The translations under genes and the position numbers were made by a program. The notes below the pieces were generated by a model. It searched no databases and was not told the origin of the DNA. It worked only from the letters and a program-made list of their open reading frames with translations. This document shows positions 45,064 through 57,945 of a stretch of DNA of 64,000 nt, one piece after another (positions within the stretch are counted from its first letter, which is position 1; every line of letters starts with the position of its first letter). The stretch comes from Hordeum vulgare subsp. vulgare. Taxonomy: Eukaryota > Streptophyta > Magnoliopsida > Poales > Poaceae. The DNA is taken from the NCBI RefSeq assembly GCF_904849725.1, contig NC_058524.1, forward strand, positions 346,076,823 through 346,140,822, written 5' to 3'.

Positions 45064-46583
45064 TGATACGTCTCCAACGTATCTATAATTTTTGATGGTT
45101 CCATGCTATTATCTTGTCAACTTTGGATGTTTTGTATGCATGAATATGCTATTTTATATATTTTTTGGGACTAACCTATTAACTTAGTGCCAAGTGCCAG
45201 TTCCTGTTTTTCTGTGTTGTTGACCTTTTTCAAAGGAGAATATTAAACGGAGTCCAAACGACAAAAAACCTGCGGGATGATTTTTTCCATAACAGAAGAC
45301 ACGCAGGAAACTTGAGAACCAAGGCAGGGGACCTCGGAGGAGGTCACAAGCCACCCAGGCCCGGCCTGGGGGGGGGGGCTAGCAGGCTTGTGGGCCCCCT
45401 GTGGCTCCCCTTCCCTACTTCTTCCGCCTATAAATTACCTAAAAATCTGAAACCACGAGAGAGGGCCATGAAAATACTTTTCAGCCGCCGCAAGCTTCTG
45501 TCTCCGCAAGATCCCATCTGGGTCAAGTTCTGGTGCCCTGCCTGAGGGGGGATTCGAACACAGAGGGCTTCTTCATCAACACCATTGCCTCTCCGATGAT
45601 GCGTGAGTAGTTCACCACATACCTTCGGGTCCATATCTAGTAGCTAGATGGCTTCTTCTCTCTCTTGGATCTTCAATACAAAGTTCTCCATGATGCTCTT
45701 AGTGATCTATCCAATGTAATCTTCTTTTGTGGTGTGTTTGTCAAGATCTAATGAATTGTGGATTTATGATCATCTTATCGATGAATGTTATTTGAGTTTC
45801 CTCTGATTTCTCTTATATGCATGATTTCGTATCCTTGTAATTCTCTTCGAGTTGTGGGTTTCGTTTGGCCAACTTGATCTATAATTCTTGCAATGGGAGA
45901 AGTGCTTGGTTTTGAGTTCATACCGTGTGGTGTCCTCACCCAGTGACAGAAGGGGTAGCGAGGCATGTATCGTGTTGTTGCCATCAAGGGTAAAAAGATG
46001 GGGTTTATATCTATTGCATGAATTTATCCCTCTACATCATGTCATCTTTCTTAAGGCGTTACTCTGTTTGTTATGAACTCAATACACTAGATGCATGCTG
46101 GATAGCGGTCGATGTGTGGAGTAATAGTAGTAGATGCAGAAACTATCGGTCTAGTTGTGTCGGACGTGATGCCTATATGTATGATCATTGCCTTAGATAT
46201 CATCATGACTTTGTGAGGTTCTATCAATTGCTCGACAGTAATACGTTCACCCACCGTAATACTTGCTATCATGAGAGAAGCCTCTAGTGAACACTATGGC
46301 CCCCGGGTCTACTTCACTTCATATTTTCAGCTCTACACTTTCACTTTGTTGCACTTTCCGCCTTCAGATCTCACCTTGCAATCAATCGTGAAGGGATTTA
46401 CAACCCCTTTGTAGAGTTGGGTGCAAGTTTGTTTGTTTTTGCGCAGGTACTTTGGAGACTTGCCTTGGTACTTCTACTGGATTGATAACTTGGTTCTCAA
46501 ACTGAGGGAAATACTTACTACTACTCTGGTGCATCACCCTTTCCTCTTCAAGGTAAAAACCAACGCAAGCTCAAGAGGTAGCA
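45064..46583 (+). repeat. Sabrina-like B 5' LTR
   Basis: TGATACGTCTCC to GAGGTAGCA. TATAAATT at 45429-45436 is the probable TATA box. Confidence 0.92.
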
Positions 46584-46594
46584 AGAAGAATTTC

Positions 46595-46612
46595 TGGCGC
46601 CGTTGCCGGGGA
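46595..46612 (+). other. Primer binding site, tRNA-Asp type (Sabrina-like B)
   Basis: TGGCGCCGTTGCCGGGGA lies 11 bases after the LTR, identical to copy A. Confidence 0.88.
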
Positions 46613-46858
46613 GTATCAAGTCAAGAATACTATCCCTTCAACGTGTCAATTTCTAGCACCGGGGACTATACTGAGTGAAGCTTATCCAAGTAACCTTCGC
46701 AAACTCATCTCTTGCATTCACTTTTTTTGCCTTTTGCCTCTCGTTTTCCTCTCCCCCACTTATGAAAAAACAAAATTTACAAAAAAATGTCTTTTCTTTG
46801 CTTGTGTGCTATGTTCCTTCAATATGCTTGCATCTTCGCTTGCTGAAAATCTATTGAT

Positions 46859-47607
46859 ATGGATCCTCATCCACTTGCTAATCTCTTTAAGAGATCCAAT
46901 TATGTTGAACCGATTGCTAGTGAGTTGAGTGCACTTGACTTTCTCTATGGAGTTTTGCTTGAGATGCGTGAATCGGAAAATCGTGATGAAGAAATTTATG
47001 AAGTGATTCACGAGGGCTCCTTGAATGAAAAGCATGATTGCAATGGGTTCACTATAAATCCTATTAGTGTCAATCATGCTAAAAATATGCAAAACCCTAA
47101 GCTTGGGGATGCTAGTTTCGCTATGTCCACTACTTGTTGCAATGATAATGATTGGGGTAATGATTTTTCTTATGATCTTGAAAAAAAATTAAGCCTCATG
47201 ATGAATATGATATTTGCAATAATATTGAAAGTGGGTTTGGAGAAGTCATGACTTTAGTTGATGATAATCCCACTATTTTTGAAGAGCGTCAACTTTGCAT
47301 GGATGTGGCTCATGAAAAGAATATACTATGTGATAGATATATTGTTGAATTTGAATATGATCCCACATGTAATTGTTATGAGAGAGGAAAATATTGTGGT
47401 AGAAACTTTCATATCACTAAATCACCTCTCGTTATGTTGAGATTGCTATTGTCTCTTTCTTCTTCCATGCATATGGTCGTTATTGCTTTTCTTGATAATT
47501 TGTTTTCCTATAAAATTCCTATGAATAGGAATTATGTTAGACTTAGATGTGATTTTCACATGCTTTATGATGCTCTCGTTGTGCTTCAATTATTGTCTTT
47601 TGTGTGA
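46859..47607 (+). pseudogene. Conserved ORF of unknown function, Sabrina-like B
   Basis: It opens MDPHPLANLFKRSNYVEPIA, homologous to copy A. A run of A residues near 47180-47190 shifts the frame in an otherwise readable chain. The second part (CDRYIVEFEYDPTCNCYERG) is open to 47607. The Cys-rich patch CNCYERGKYC is kept in both copies. No known retroelement domain is visible. Copy B has the stretch NDNDWGNDFSYDLE that copy A lacks. Confidence 0.62.
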
Positions 47608-47629
47608 GCATCATTGAATTATCGATGCC

Positions 47630-47675
47630 TAGCTAAGGGCGTTAAACAATAGCGCTTGTTGGGTGGCAACCCAAT
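47630..47675 (+). other. Conserved hairpin-forming block after the ORF (copy B)
   Basis: Same block as 34141-34186. The stem TTGGG and CCCAA is unchanged and the loop reads TGGCAA. Confidence 0.5.
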
Positions 47676-47679
47676 GAAT

Positions 47680-50286
47680 TTATCTTTGCTTTTTGCTTTC
47701 TGTTTTGTTGTGTCCACACCATCATAATTCTTTTATGATTGTTTTTTTATGTTTCTTTTTGTGTTTGAGCCAAGTAATACCTTTATGACTAGTTTTGGTG
47801 ATTCTTTTTTGCTTCTGGTTGATACGAAAATTTCCCACATTGTCATAAGCTTTCAGAATTTTTGGGATAACATAAGTATACGAAGTATACAGATTTCTAC
47901 AGACTGGTCTGTCTTTGACAGATTCTGTTTTTGTTGTGTTGATTGCTTATTTTGATGAAACTATGGATAGTGTCGGGGGGTACTAGCCATAGAAAAGTGA
48001 GAATATAGTAATCTAACACCAATATAACTAGAAATCAAGTTTGCTAAAGTACCTAAAGAGGTGGTGGTTTGTTTTCTTATACTAATGATATCACGAGTTT
48101 CTGTTTAAGTTTTGTGTTGTGAAGTTTTCAAGTGTTGGGTGATGTTCTCATGGAAAATGGGATAAAGAGTGGAAAGAGCTCAAGCTTGGGATGCCCAAGG
48201 CATCCCAAGAAAATTCAAGGACACCAAAAATCCTAAGCTTGGGGATGCCCCGGGAAGGTATTGCCTCTTTTGTCTTCAATCCATCGGTAACATTACTTGG
48301 AGCTATATTTTTATTCACCACATGATATGTGTTTTGCTTGGAGCATCGTGTATTATAGGAGTCTTTTCTTTTGTTGTGTCACAATCATCCTTGCTGCACA
48401 CCCTTTTGAGAGAGACATGCACTCATCGTGAATTTGCTAGCATACTCATTGAGCTTCACTTATATCATTTGAGCTAGATAACTTTGCTCTAGTGCTTCAC
48501 TTAGATCCTTTTAGAGCACGGCGGTGTCATATTTTGGAGAAATAAGAACTCTCGACCTTCAGTTATATCTTTTTGAGAGTGCTCTCTCTGAGTAACTTGG
48601 TAATTGGCTTGTGCTATGAAAGAGTCCTAAAGATGACAGGCATCCAAAGAGGACATAATAAAAACTTCCATATTCATGTGCATTGATTAGTAAAGAGAAG
48701 TCTGATTCCTCTCAATTAGTTTTGAGACATGGATTTGGTGATATTAGACTTATGTTAGTAGGGTGTTGTGAATCTAGAATTACTTGTGTTGAAGTTAGTA
48801 ATTCCCGTAGCATGCATGTATGGTGAACCGCGATGTTAGGAAGTCGGAGCATAATTGATTTATTGACTGTCATCCTTTGTGTTGCGGTCGGGATCGCGCG
48901 ATGGTTAAAACCTACCAACCCTTCCCCTAGGAGTATGCGTTTAGCACTCTGTTTCGATTACTAATAGAACTTTCACAAAAATTATATGAGTTCTTCATGA
49001 CTAACGTGAGTCGATGGTGTAGATGCACTTTCACCTTCCACCATTGCTAGCCTCTCTAGTGCCGTGCAACTTTTGCCGGTGCACAAACCCACCATATACC
49101 TTCCTCAAAACAGCCACCATACCTACCTATTATGGCATTTTCATAGCCATTCCGAGATATATTGCCATGCAACTCCCACCGTTCTGTCTCATAACTTGTG
49201 CTGTCACTTTCATATTGCCATTGCATGATCGTAAGATAGCTAGCGAGATGTTTTGACGTCATATGCTAAGCTAGATCGTTGCACATCCCAGTACACTCCC
49301 GGAGGCATTTCCTATAGAGTCATCATTGCTCTGAGTGTTGAACTGTGAGTAAATAAAAGTGTGATGATCATCATTATTAGAGCATTGTCCCATGTGAAGA
49401 AATGAAAAAAGGGAAAAAAGAGAGGCCAAAGATGCCCACCAAAAAATGAAAAAAAGAGGCCAAAGAGCCCAAACAAAAAAAGAAAGAAAGAGAGAAAAAG
49501 AGAGAAGGGACAGTGCTAGTATCTTTTTCCACACTTGTGCATCAAAATAGCACCATGATCTTCATGATAGAGAGTCTCTTGTTTTGACACTTCCATATAC
49601 TAGTGGGAATCTTCATTATATAACTTGCCTTGTATATTCCAATGATGGTCTTCCTCAAAATTGCCCTAGGTCTTCATGATCAAGCAAGTTGGGTGCACAC
49701 CCACTAGTTCTCCTTTTGAGCTTTCACGCACTTATATCTCTCATGCATCCGTTGCATGGTAATCCCTACTCATTCACATTGATACCTATTGATGGGCATC
49801 TCCATAGCTCATTAATACGCTGAGTCGATGTGAGCAACTCCTCCTTTTTGCCTCACAACCTCCACCACAGTCTATTCCACCTATAGTGCTATATCCATGG
49901 CTCACGCTCATGTATTGCATGAGAGTTGAAAAAGTTTGAGAAAGTAAGAGTGCGAAAACAATTACTTGGCCAATACCGGGGTTGTGCATGATTTAAATTC
50001 GTTGTGTGCGGATGATGGAGCATAGCCAGACTATATGATTTTGTAGGGATAACTTTCTTTGGCCTTGTTATTTCAAAAGTTCATGATCACTTTGCTAGTA
50101 TGCTTGAAGTACTATTGTTTTCATGTCAATAGTAAACTATTGTTTTGAATCATACGGATCTGAACATTCATGCCACGAAAAAGAAGTTACAAAGGAAAAA
50201 TATGATTAGGTAGCATTCCACATAAAAAATTCATTCTTTATCACTTTCCTACTCGAGGACGAGCAGGAGTTAAGCTTGGGGATGCT
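47680..50286. other. Non-coding 3' internal region of Sabrina-like B
   Basis: No supported gene. It is collinear with 34190-36642 with small indels. The purine-rich AAAGAGAGGCCAAAGA block at 49400-49510 is again present. It ends in the purine tract TTAAGCTTGGGGATGCT before the LTR. Confidence 0.65.
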
Positions 50287-51808
50287 TGATACGTCTCCAA
50301 CGTATCTATAATTTTTGATGGTTCCATGCTATTATCTTGTCAACTTTGGATGTTTTGTATGCACGAATATTCTATTTTATACCTTTTTTGGGACTAACCT
50401 ATTAACTCAGTGCCAAGTGCCAGTTCCTGTTTTTTCCGTGTTTTTGACCTTTTTAAGAGGAGAATATTAAACGGAGTCCAAACGGAAAAAAAATTGCGGA
50501 ATGATTTTTTCCATAACAGAAGACACGCAGGAAACTTGAGAACCAAGGTAGGGGACCTCGGAGAAGGTAACAAGCCACCCAGGCCCAACCTAGAGGGGGC
50601 GGGCCTAGCAGGCTTGTGGGCCCCCTGTGGCTCCCCTGCCCTACTTCTTCCGCCTATAAATTCCCTAAAAATCTGAAACCACGGGAGAAAACCACGAAAA
50701 TACTTTTCCGCCGCCGCAAGCTTCTGTCTTGGCAAGATCCCATCTGGAGCACGTTCTGGTGCCCTGTCGGAGGGGGATTTGGACACGGAGGGCTTCTTCA
50801 TAAACACCATTGCCTCTCTGATGATGCACGAGTAGTTCACCACACACCTTCGGGTCCATAGCTAGTAGCTAGATGGCTTCTTCTTTCTCTTGGATCTTCA
50901 ATACAAAGTTCTCCATGATCTTCATGGAGATCTATCCGATGTAATGTTCTTTTGCGATGTGTTTGTCGAGATCCGATGAATTGTGGATTTATGATCAGAT
51001 TATCTATGAATGTTATTTGAGTTTCCTCTGATCTATCTTATATGCATGATTTCGTATCCTTGTAATTCTCTTCGAGTTGTGGGTTTCGTTTGGCCAACTT
51101 GATCTACAATTCTTGCAATGGGCGAAGTGCTTGGTTTTGGGTTCATACCGTGCGGTGTCCTCACCCAGTGACCGAAGGGGTAGCGAGGCAAGTATCATGT
51201 TGTTGCCATCAAGGGTAAAAAGATGGGGTTTATATCTATTGCATGAATTTATCCCTCTACATCATGTCATCTTGCTTAAGGCGTTACTCTGTTTGTTATG
51301 AACTCAATACACTAGATGCATGCTGGATAGCGGTCGATGTGTGGAGTAATAGTAGTAGATGCAGAAAGTATCGGTCTACTTGTCTCGGACGTGATGCCTA
51401 TATGTATGATCATTGCCTTAGATATCATCATAAATTTGCGCGGTTCTATCAATTGCTTGTCAGTAATTTGTTCACCCACCGTAATACTTGCTATCATGAG
51501 AGAAGCCTATAGTGAACACTATGGCCCCCGGGTCTACTTCACTTCATATTTTCAGCTCTACACTTTCACTTTGTTGCACTTTCCTCCTTCAGATCTCACC
51601 TGGCAATCAATCGTGAAGGGATTGACAACCCCTTTGTAGCGTTGGGTGCAAGTTTGTTTGTTTTTGCGTAGGTACTTTGGAGACTTGCCTTGATACTCCT
51701 ACAGGATTGACACCTTGGTTCTCAAACTGAAGGAAATACTTACTGCTACTGTGTTGCATCACCCTTTCCTCTTCAAGGGAAAAACCAACGCAAGCTGAAG
51801 AGGTAGCC
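50287..51808 (+). repeat. Sabrina-like B 3' LTR
   Basis: It starts TGATACGTCTCC and ends GAGGTAGCC. TATAAATT lies at 50655-50662. It is followed by the duplication TGGCC. Confidence 0.92.
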
Positions 51809-53572
51809 TGGCCATCTGAGCAAAGGCCAGTATGGCAGAGTGAGTGCTTTAGGCACTACTAAGCTTATCTGGGATAGGCTGTCTAAAGTCAATGAAGGAA
51901 TTTCAACTGAGCGTGACACTCGTGTTGATGTTCTTCGCAATCTCTTCAATGGCTTCAAGAAGCTTGATAATAAAAGCTGCCAAGATACCTTTGATAGCCT
52001 GAGTGACATCTCAAATGAACTGCAAGCACTCGGAGCTCGAGACATCACTGACCATGAAGTTGTGAAGAGACTGCTAAGATCTCTTGATCCATCATTTGAT
52101 ACACTGGTTCTGATGATTATAGAAAGAGGAGACTATAAGATGCTTGATCCTACTGATATACTTGAAATACTAAATACTCATGAATTCCAACAGGATGAAA
52201 AGAGAGATCTGTATGGACCAAGCTACTCAAGACCTCGTGTGCTAAAGGCCAAAGCAATTTCTTCATCTGAAGAAGAAGACTCAAATTGCAACATTGGTGA
52301 CCCTGAAGAACTTGGATAGTAGCTTCCAATGCTCGTGAGGAAATTCCAGAAGTTTACAATGCGTGGCCTGTTTGGTAAATCTTCAAGAAGAGATATGAGA
52401 AAATCAGAATCTTCATCTCAGGACTACAAGAAAAGAAGTTGCCATAAATGGAAGAAATCTGGTCACTATATTGCTAATTTTCCTCGCTGGGTGAAGGAAT
52501 GAAAGAAGAAGAAATACAAGGATGAAAGTTCTGATGACTAGAAGAAAAAGAAGAAATCTTCAAAATCCTCATCCTCAAAGTCCTCATCGCACAAGACGAC
52601 TAGTTTCAGAAAGGCTCGGGAACTCATTGGCAAGGAAATGGATTCTGAGGAAGAATTAGAGGAATGTGATGAAGAGGAAGGTTCTGAAGAAGACTCAGAG
52701 TCTCGTGCGGCAAGTCTTGCACTGACTACCACATTCATCAGCAAGTCAATCTTCAACTTTGATGAAAATGAAAATGCTGTCTACACTGATGACTATGCTG
52801 ATGACTTTGCTCCAACCTATTGCTTCATGGGGAAAGGTTCAAAGTACGGAATAACACTTCCTCCTCTGATTCAAGTGACTGTGAACTTGATGATTATAAA
52901 AAAGCCAGTTACAATAAACTTGCCAACATTGCAACTAAACAACAAAGTGCCATTGAAAAACTTCAAAAACTACTAGACAGAAGCGATGATGTGTTGAATG
53001 ATGAAGTCAATCGTAGTCAAATCCTCACCGAAGATGTGAAAAGTCTTTAGTGTAGATTTGATAGTATTCAAGAGCGTTATGGCACACTCCTGGCTGATCA
53101 TGAGAAACTTTCCTATGAATTTCTTCGAAGGAAACTTGATCTTGAGAAGTTGAAGATGTCTGATGATGATATTTGAATGGAAAACGATTCATTGCTTGCT
53201 CAACAGATCAGTGCCACCCAGTTTGAATTCACTCCAGCATGTCTCAAATGCATCGAGCGTGAAACTGCCAACTCTTCACCAGAATCATCAAATGCTTATA
53301 TTGCTACAAATTCTTCAACTGCTCATGTGGTATCAAATTCCTCACTTGAGGAAACCACAAATGTTACTAATGCAAATGCAGGGCTGAAGGAATTGTATGT
53401 GACAGGCATGTACAAAAGTCTCAAAGGGCATCAAACCCTTTGCGATGTGCTCAAAAAAAGATTTGAACAGGAACCCGAGGAAAGAAGGAATTGCCTTCGA
53501 GAGGAAATTGAATGCTCATGGATCATACTGGAAACCTGGGTAGTACCCCAAAACCTCATGGGTTTCTTCTAA
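51809..53572 (+). pseudogene. gag: Sirevirus gag, C-terminal part (decayed)
   Basis: The gag domain resumes (TTKLIWDRLSKVNEG; LLRSLDPSFDTLVLMI). A stop at 52317-52319 ends the first frame. The nucleocapsid knuckle near 52437-52490 reads SCHKWKKSGHYIANFP: of the four expected zinc ligands only the first Cys and the His remain, with Trp and Phe at the other two. An acidic Glu/Asp/Ser-rich stretch follows (52638-52780), then coiled-coil-like sequence (53000-53170) in other frames, closing at 53572. Gag would form the particle. It is not translatable as one chain. Confidence 0.8.
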
Positions 53573-54339
53573 AGGACCTTCCGTTGATCCATCAACTCTA
53601 ACAGCCTTTGCATGTGAATTATCTAAACTGTTCAACAATCAATCTGGTGAAGTATTTGCTCGATATGTTGGAACTAACTACAGGAATGGACCACCCTGAG
53701 GAAAATCTGGGTCCCCAAAAGTTACTTGAAAAATATTGAGGTGAATGTCCTCATGACACGACATGTGAAGAACCTGAACCCCAGATCAAATTCCTCAGGA
53801 GGACCAAAGTCTTCAAGAGTATAAAATCCTCAACTGGTCAAAACTATGCTCGTACGTGTGCTAATGCTTCTTATATGCAGGGAAATTACAAGGGATATGA
53901 ATATGAGCATTATTCCTCAAATCATTATGTTCGTAAATCCTCAAACAACTTCTCTGCCTATTCATTTAAGTACTCTAACCCCCCTATTGTGAAACGAAGT
54001 GCATTAGCTTCAATGCCCCCTTTGTCATATGGTGCTCGCAGGATGACGAACTCTTTGCCAACCCTTCAGATGTGGGTGGTGAATAAATTGAACTAATCAC
54101 TTCTGCAGGTTAGGTCTCCAGATGAAAATCATCTTCTGAAGAATTTGCTGGAGACGTGAAGAAAATGCTTGATTGGGCGCAAGCTAAAATTGATGAAATG
54201 ATAACATTTCACATGTCCTCAAATTTACTGTTTATGATGAAATTCCTATCTGATGAAATTGCAATCATATTCTTCAAGTCTGAAGCATATGAGATGGTAA
54301 GATGTACTAATTCATCTGCAAGATGACAAGCCCAAGAAT
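53573..54339 (+). other. Gag-pol linker of the Sirevirus, no clear domain
   Basis: Broken sequence with several TTCCTCA and TGAGGAA words. A 73-residue open stretch (53875-54096) has no recognised motif. It presumably derives from the poorly conserved gag-protease linker. Confidence 0.4.
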
Positions 54340-55428
54340 ACTGAGTGGGTTCCTAACAGTGGTTGCACAAACCACAATCCTGGTGATAAAATCTTGCTGA
54401 TGAATATGCCACTGACTCCATCACCACTGAAGCAAATCACTTATGCTGACAAAGGGAAAAGCAAGGTATTGGAACTTGGCAAAGTGTCTATTTCCAAGGA
54501 CAGGCACATGGACAAAGTGATGCTTGTCGAATCCCTTGGGTTTAATGTCATGTCAGTCTTAATGCTTTGTGATCTTGATATGGTTGTTATCTTTGGAAAA
54601 TACAGATGTGTAGTCATCATGGAATCTGACAGATCCAAAGTGTTCGAAGTCTTTAGGAGAGGTCCTCAACCAGCCACATGCTTACTAGGAAAAACCTCAG
54701 AAGGCTGGCTCTGGCATCAAAGACTTGGTCATGCAGGCATGAGGAATTTGCACACGTTGGCGAAGAAGAAGCATGTCATTGTCATCGAATCAGTCAAATT
54801 CCTTAAGGACCATCTGTGCGGTGCTTGTGAGTTTGGAAAAATGACCAGACCAAAACACCCCTCGAAGACTATCATGACCACTACTCGTTCGTTTGAATTG
54901 CTTCACATGGATTTGTTTGGACCTACTCATTATGCTACTCTAACCAATGCGGCATCCTTATATGGTTTTATCATCGTTGATGACCATTCTCGATACACTT
55001 GGGTACATATCATTCTGTATAAAACTGAAGTGCAGGAAGTTTGCAAACGATTTTCCTCAAGGGCCTTGACGAACTTCGGCGTGCAGATCAAACACATCAG
55101 GAGTGGCAATGGAACAGAATTCAGAAACATTGCTCTTGATGATTATCTTGATGAACTTGGTATTACTCACGAATTATCTGCTCCTTATACTCCTCAACAT
55201 AATGGCGTCATTGAACGCAAGAACAGGACTCTAGTTGAAATGGCACGGACCATGCTTGAAGAATACCAGACTCCTCGTTGTTTCTGGCCAGAAGCAATCG
55301 ATACTGCTTTCCACATCATCAACAGGGTATATCTCCACAAATTCCTCAAGAAAACCTCATATGAACTCCTCACTGACAAGAAACCCAATAGAGCAATTGC
55401 GTGTTGTGCTAGAGAAATTATCTCCTGA
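54340..55428 (+). pseudogene. pol: Sirevirus protease and integrase (catalytically altered)
   Basis: The protease active-site region reads WVPNSGCTNH, with Asn (codon 54355-54357) in place of the catalytic Asp. The pre-integrase zinc region follows (WLWHQRLGHAGMRN; LCGACEFGK). The integrase core has D (LLHMDLFGP) and E (NGVIERKNR), but the middle catalytic position is Gly (IRSGNGTEF, codon 55105-55107). The core frame itself is open over 344 residues. At about 55388 the sequence jumps toward the RT-proximal linker, so the end of integrase appears deleted. Integrase would insert the DNA copy; this one should be inactive. Confidence 0.87.
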
Positions 55429-57229
55429 GGAAGCTATCAAGTTCAAAGCTACTGAAGACATCGTTCCTACTGAGGAAATTGCTGAAAAAATCATCCCCAA
55501 CACTGATGAAATTCAAGAAGGTGCACCTGAGGAAATTGCTCCAGATCAAATTCCTCAGCCCAGACAAAATCCTCAACCAGCTCATCCAAGAATCGCAAAT
55601 GATGTAGAACTTGAGAAAATCCTCGATGACATCAATGGGCCATGTCCTCTCACTCGCTCAAAAGCTTCACATTTAGTTAACTTTTGTGGGCATTCCTCTT
55701 TTGTGTCTATCACAGAACCCTCAAAAGTTGCTAAAGCCTTCATGGATCCTGAGTGGATTCAAGCCATGCAAGATGAACTTCTTTAATTCAAGCTAAATGA
55801 CGTATGGGAACTCGTCAAACGAGCAGATCATCGCAAGCACAATATCATCGCCACTAAGTGGATTTTCCGAAACAAGCAAGATGAGGATGGTCAAGTGGGT
55901 GAGGAATAAGGCACGGCTTGTAGCCCAAGGCTACACACAGGTTGAAGGAATTGATTTCGATGAAACTTTTGCACCTGTTGCTAGACTTGAAGCTATTCTA
56001 ATACTACTTGCTTATGTTAATCATCATAATATTACTCTATATAAAATGCATGTTAAAAGTGCATTCCTTAATGGTAAGCTTGAGGAAGAAGTATATGTTG
56101 CTAGGACCCCAGAGTCTTCAGACTCAAAAAGGCACTCTATGGCCTCAAGCAAGCCCCTCGGGCGTGGTCTGATACATTGAAGGGATTCCTCATGAAGAAA
56201 GGCTTCAAACCTGGTTTACTCGATCCTACTCTTTTCACAAAATCCTATGATAATGAACTATTTGTGTGTCAAATATATGTCAATTACATTATCTTTGGTT
56301 GTACTGACAAACGTTACAGTGATGAATTTTCTTACATCATGACTGAAGAATATCAGATGTCTATGATGGGGGAGCTGAAATTCTTCTTAGGTTTTCAAAT
56401 TCATCAACAACGCAATGGCATCTTCATATCACAGGAGAAATACCTCAAGGATGTTCTGAGGAAATTCGGCATGCATGACTCCAAAGGAGTCAAGACTCCT
56501 ATGCCTACCAATGGCTACCTCTGCACTGAGGAAAGTGGTAAAGATTTTGATCAACAGGTATATCGCTCGATGATTGGCTCTTTATTGTATCTATGTGCAT
56601 ATAGGCCATATATAATGCTTAGTGTTTGCATGTGTGATTGTTTTCATGCAAAACCGAAGGAATCACACAATAAGGCTATGAAGCATATTCTTCGATACTT
56701 ATCTCACATACCAATACTAGGATTATGGTACCCCAAGGGCTCAAATCTTCATCTCGTTGGATATTCTGATTTTGATTATGTTGGTGACCGTGTGGATCGC
56801 AAGTCAACATCTGGCATGTGCCATTTCCTCGGAAGATCTTTAGTCTGCTAGCCCTCAAAGAAGCACAACTGTGTTTCTCTCTCCACTGCCGAAGATGAGT
56901 ACATTGCTGTTGGATCCTGCTGTGCACAACAGCTATGGATGAAGCAAACCCTCAGAGACTACGACATCAATATGAAGAATGTGCCCCTCTACTACGACAG
57001 TGAGAGTGCAATCAAGATCGCCGACAACCTAGTACAACACTCGAAGACTAACCACATCCAGATTCGTCATCATTTTCTTGGGGACCATGTCCTCAAGGGC
57101 AATATCATCATCGATCATGTGAAGACTGACAATCAGCTAGCAGATATTTTCACTAAGCCCTTGGATGAGAGAAGGTTTTGCAAGTTGCGGTGTGAGCTAA
57201 ATATCTTGGAGTCTTCAAATGTTTTGTGA
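55400..57229 (+). pseudogene. pol: Sirevirus reverse transcriptase and RNase H (catalytically altered)
   Basis: A Glu/Pro-rich linker (55400-55600) leads to RT ([34 protein letters not shown]). At the catalytic site the sequence is YVNY (56276-56287), so both catalytic Asp are replaced. Frame changes near 55790, 55880 and 56170 and a stop at 56849-56851 break the chain. RNase H is recognisable to the end (STAEDEYIAVGSCCAQQLWM; DIFTKPLDERRFCKLRCEL), closing at 57227-57229. The RT would copy RNA into DNA; this copy cannot. Confidence 0.9.
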
Positions 57230-57930
57230 AAATATGCACACATTCTAACACCTATGCAAAATTGATGACTTAGATGTGCAACACACAAAGAATCGATTTT
57301 ATTCAATTGATGAGGAATATCACTCTCAGTGTGAGGAAATTAATGAAGAATTGGGTTCTCACGGCCCTACAACAATTGTAAGCGGCGCGTGAAATCATCA
57401 TTCTTATATGGTGGGTCACGCCACCACCCAACTTTGAAATTCTTCAAGCTGTTTTTCTTCAAAGTTGAAATTCATCAATTTGGCACTTTGTCACAAAATT
57501 CTCAAGTTTTTCAAAATCTTCAAATTCTTCAAAACATTTGAATATTTTCATTTGCATATAGACTAAAATTTCAAAGTCCTCAACAACATTCACTTATAAC
57601 TCACTTTTCAATTTGATATTTCATCTAAGTGAATGTGATCGGACCCTACTCCCCTCTATGATAAGCTCAACCCAGTCTATTCATTTCTTCATATGCGTTC
57701 TACCCGAGACGTGTTCAAAATCCTCATTGTGTCATTGTCAGCTGAAGACTTTGCAACGAAATCCTCAAAACTTAAAAAATTGTTTTTATAATGTTACACG
57801 ATAATTGGACCCACTTCCCATGATCGGATAACCACGAAGTCCACCGCTTCAGTCGTGGGCTCCACGTGTCATGCGGAGACGAATGGGCAAGGGCAGTTTG
57901 GTTTGAAATTTTCAGCCGAACAGTTTTTCA
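57230..57930 (+). other. Sirevirus spacer between pol and third ORF
   Basis: Rich in TTCTTCAAA and CCTCAA words. It holds no supported gene. It leads into a TATA-like site at 57938. Confidence 0.55.
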
Positions 57931-57937
57931 CCAGAGC

Positions 57938-57945
57938 TATAAAAT
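57938..57945 (+). promoter_or_regulatory. Candidate internal TATA box before the third ORF
   Basis: TATAAAAT is followed about 65 bp later by AACCCTAGCGCCACCGC, a sequence style typical of plant 5' leaders. Next come a donor-like GTAATT at 58211 and an acceptor TTCACAG at 58528-58534, nine bases before the third-ORF ATG. These signals suggest a separate transcript, but only by pattern. Confidence 0.4.

Larger units (their letters stand above)
45064..51808 (+). mobile_element. Sabrina-like non-autonomous LTR retrotransposon, copy B
   Basis: LTRs are at 45064-46583 and 50287-51808, with target duplication TGGCC at 45059-45063 and 51809-51813. The design is the same as copy A: Asp-tRNA primer site, one conserved ORF, no RT or integrase, same 3' purine tract. 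The last base of the 3' LTR is C where A is expected (GTAGCC). The two LTRs look closer to each other than those of copy A, so B is probably younger. Confidence 0.88.
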
